Below, one piece after another: positions 29,889 to 31,009 of a stretch of DNA of 31,009 nt; the first letter of the stretch is position 1; each line of letters starts with the position of its first letter. The notes below the pieces were generated by a model. That model searched no databases. It was not told the origin of the DNA and saw only the letters and a program-made list of their open reading frames with translations. The translations under genes and the position numbers were made by a program. The stretch is from CAYQTO01 sp964420455 (GTDB lineage: Bacteria > Sumerlaeota > Sumerlaeia > SLMS01): NCBI GenBank assembly GCA_964420455.1, contig CAYQTO010000022.1:1-31009 (forward strand), given 5' to 3'.

Positions 29889-31009
29889 ATGACGCCTGTC
29901 GACTTTCGGAACCTTGCCGCCGATGCGGAGCAACTCGCCCCGTGGATCAACGAGCGGCGCGAGCACCTTCACCGTCACCCCGAGTTGAGCTTCGAGGAAA
30001 AGGAGACGGCGGCGTTTGTCCGGCGTGAGCTCCGGTTCCTCGGATATACGCCTTCGGACCCCATCGCTCCGGGACGTCACGGCTTCTTTGCGGACCTCGA
30101 CGCGCCCAACGGCGACGGCCGCTGGGTGTTGCTCCGGGCCGACATGGATGCGCTCCCGATCGTCGAGGAGAACGACGTGCCGTTCCGGTCGGAGAAGGAA
30201 GGTGTGGGCCACCTTTGTGGCCACGATTCCCACACGTCGATGCTTCTCGGGGCGGCGAAACTGCTGCGCGAGCGCCGCGAGGCGCTTCCGGTCAATGTGC
30301 GGCTGGTCTTCCAGCATGCGGAGGAAATGGCACCCGGGGGAGCGGTGGACTTCGTGCGTGCGGGCGCGGTCGAACCGATGAGCGCCTGCTTTGGCCTGCA
30401 CGTCTCGCCGCGGGTGGACCTGGGCCGAGTGGGTCTTCACGCCGGCCCGACAATGGCCATGGTGGGAGGCCTCGACATCAGGGTGAAGGGGCGCGGCGGG
30501 CATGCGGCCTCGCCCCACGAGACGGCGGACCCGGTGCCTGCCGCCAGTGCCATCGTGCTCGCCCTTCAACAGGTGGTCAGCCGCCGCCTGCCACCCCTCG
30601 AGGCCGGGGTCGTCTCCGTCACCACCATTCATGGTGGATCCGCGTTCAACGTGGTCCCGCCAGAGGTGCGCCTCGGCGGCACGCTGCGTACATACAACGA
30701 GGCTCGCGGGCCCGAGATGATCGAGATGGTGACACGCATCGCCACGCAGACCGCGCTCGCCTGGAACTGCGAGGCGGACGTGCGCGCATCATTCTCGTAC
30801 CCGCCGGTGGTCAACGATCCCCGTGCGGTGGAGGCCTCGCGGGCGGCCTGCGACCGGCTGTTCGGCGAGGGGACCGCCGTTCCCTTCGAACCCTCCATGG
30901 GTGCCGAGGACTTCGCTTATTTCGCCCGGGAGAAGCCTTCCTCCTTTGTGTTCCTTGGCGTGCGCGAGCCGGGCTCGGAATACTTTCCGCTCCACCATCC
31001 GCAGTTCCT
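29889..31009 (+). CDS. M20-family amidohydrolase (partial, runs off window)
   Basis: 373 complete codons are open to the window edge. It resembles M20D amidohydrolases (hippurate, N-acyl-amino-acid or indole-acetyl-amino-acid hydrolases), zinc-type enzymes that remove acyl groups from amino acids. Motifs: HLHRHPELSFEEKET near residue 25, LRADMDALPI near 83 (metal Asp), HLCGHDSHTSMLLGAA near 104 (metal Cys/His), FQHAEEMAPGG near 139 (catalytic and metal Glu) and the dimerisation domain with GGHAASPH near 203. The last residues, HHPQF, are the usual C-terminal metal His region, so only about 20-30 residues are missing. ATG 29889 is 15 bp after the UbiB stop. Confidence 0.93.
   Translation, partial: MTPVDFRNLAADAEQLAPWINERREHLHRHPELSFEEKETAAFVRRELRFLGYTPSDPIAPGRHGFFADLDAPNGDGRWVLLRADMDALPIVEENDVPFRSEKEGVGHLCGHDSHTSMLLGAAKLLRERREALPVNVRLVFQHAEEMAPGGAVDFVRAGAVEPMSACFGLHVSPRVDLGRVGLHAGPTMAMVGGLDIRVKGRGGHAASPHETADPVPAASAIVLALQQVVSRRLPPLEAGVVSVTTIHGGSAFNVVPPEVRLGGTLRTYNEARGPEMIEMVTRIATQTALAWNCEADVRASFSYPPVVNDPRAVEASRAACDRLFGEGTAVPFEPSMGAEDFAYFAREKPSSFVFLGVREPGSEYFPLHHPQF

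Noticed and set aside
28188..30632. 814-residue minus-strand open frame
   Set aside because: Antisense to the UbiB and M20 genes, both of which have full motif sets.

Overview
The window is a compact, high-GC, gene-dense stretch of bacterial chromosome (about 28 protein genes, no rRNA, tRNA, CRISPR array, transposase or phage gene seen). The gene set is mostly housekeeping and envelope genes: an Mla-type lipid-transport ATPase with its MCE protein, undecaprenyl-diphosphate phosphatase, membrane glycosyltransferases and a UbiB-type kinase. This points to a diderm bacterium. The pilin-like domains, the GH116 glycosidase, the DUF2723 glycosyltransferase and a REP-like palindrome of a kind I associate with Planctomycetota/Verrucomicrobiota suggest an under-sampled lineage near the PVC group, Sumerlaeota or Hydrogenedentota. 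That placement is inference only.

Layout. 1-1314: a minus-strand pair, parvulin isomerase then metallophosphoesterase, behind a non-coding AT-rich left edge. 1542-2679: prfB with a programmed +1 frameshift whose in-frame stop is UAA. 2680-3010: a repeat island with two 84-bp direct repeats flanking a REP-like palindrome. 3011-5656: a GH116 glycosidase (minus). 5891-13287: a plus-strand run of HNH endonuclease, intrinsic terminator, trmL, a photolyase/4-TM/DUF2256 operon, nadE, a beta-CASP metallo-beta-lactamase, RidA and a membrane-anchored pilin-like protein. 13288-15039: a leucine-rich-repeat protein (minus), whose stop codon touches the stop of the preceding gene. 15070-16059: a diamine acetyltransferase fused to RNase HI, convergent with agmatine deiminase (16093-17157, minus). 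17283-28145: one long co-directional series: MazG-like pyrophosphohydrolase, an apparently catalytically dead beta-lactamase-fold protein, MlaF, MlaD, three GT-C-type membrane proteins, a dolichyl-phosphate-mannose-synthase-like GT2, UppP, a prepilin-like protein and a 4-TM protein. 28239 to the right edge: a UbiB-type kinase and an M20 amidohydrolase cut by the window end.

The strongest signal that genes do not explain is a short dispersed word. GTCTATAC occurs 20 times (13 plus, 7 minus) in 31 kb, where base composition predicts well under one. All 20 copies are preceded by a pyrimidine and 15 of 20 are followed by G, giving YGTCTATACG. It lies in 11 different genes and in the repeat island, is read in three different reading frames, and brings codons such as ATA and AGA into coding sequence. 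It behaves like a genome-wide DNA-level signal (an uptake sequence, highly iterated motif or architecture site) and is my main candidate for something undescribed.

The glycosyltransferase block (20761-27192) reads as a functional unit: a GT2 enzyme likely charges a polyprenyl phosphate with sugar, three GT-C proteins likely transfer the sugar outside the membrane, and UppP recycles the lipid carrier. Three consecutive 4-base ATGA start/stop overlaps and one direct stop-start junction support co-translation.
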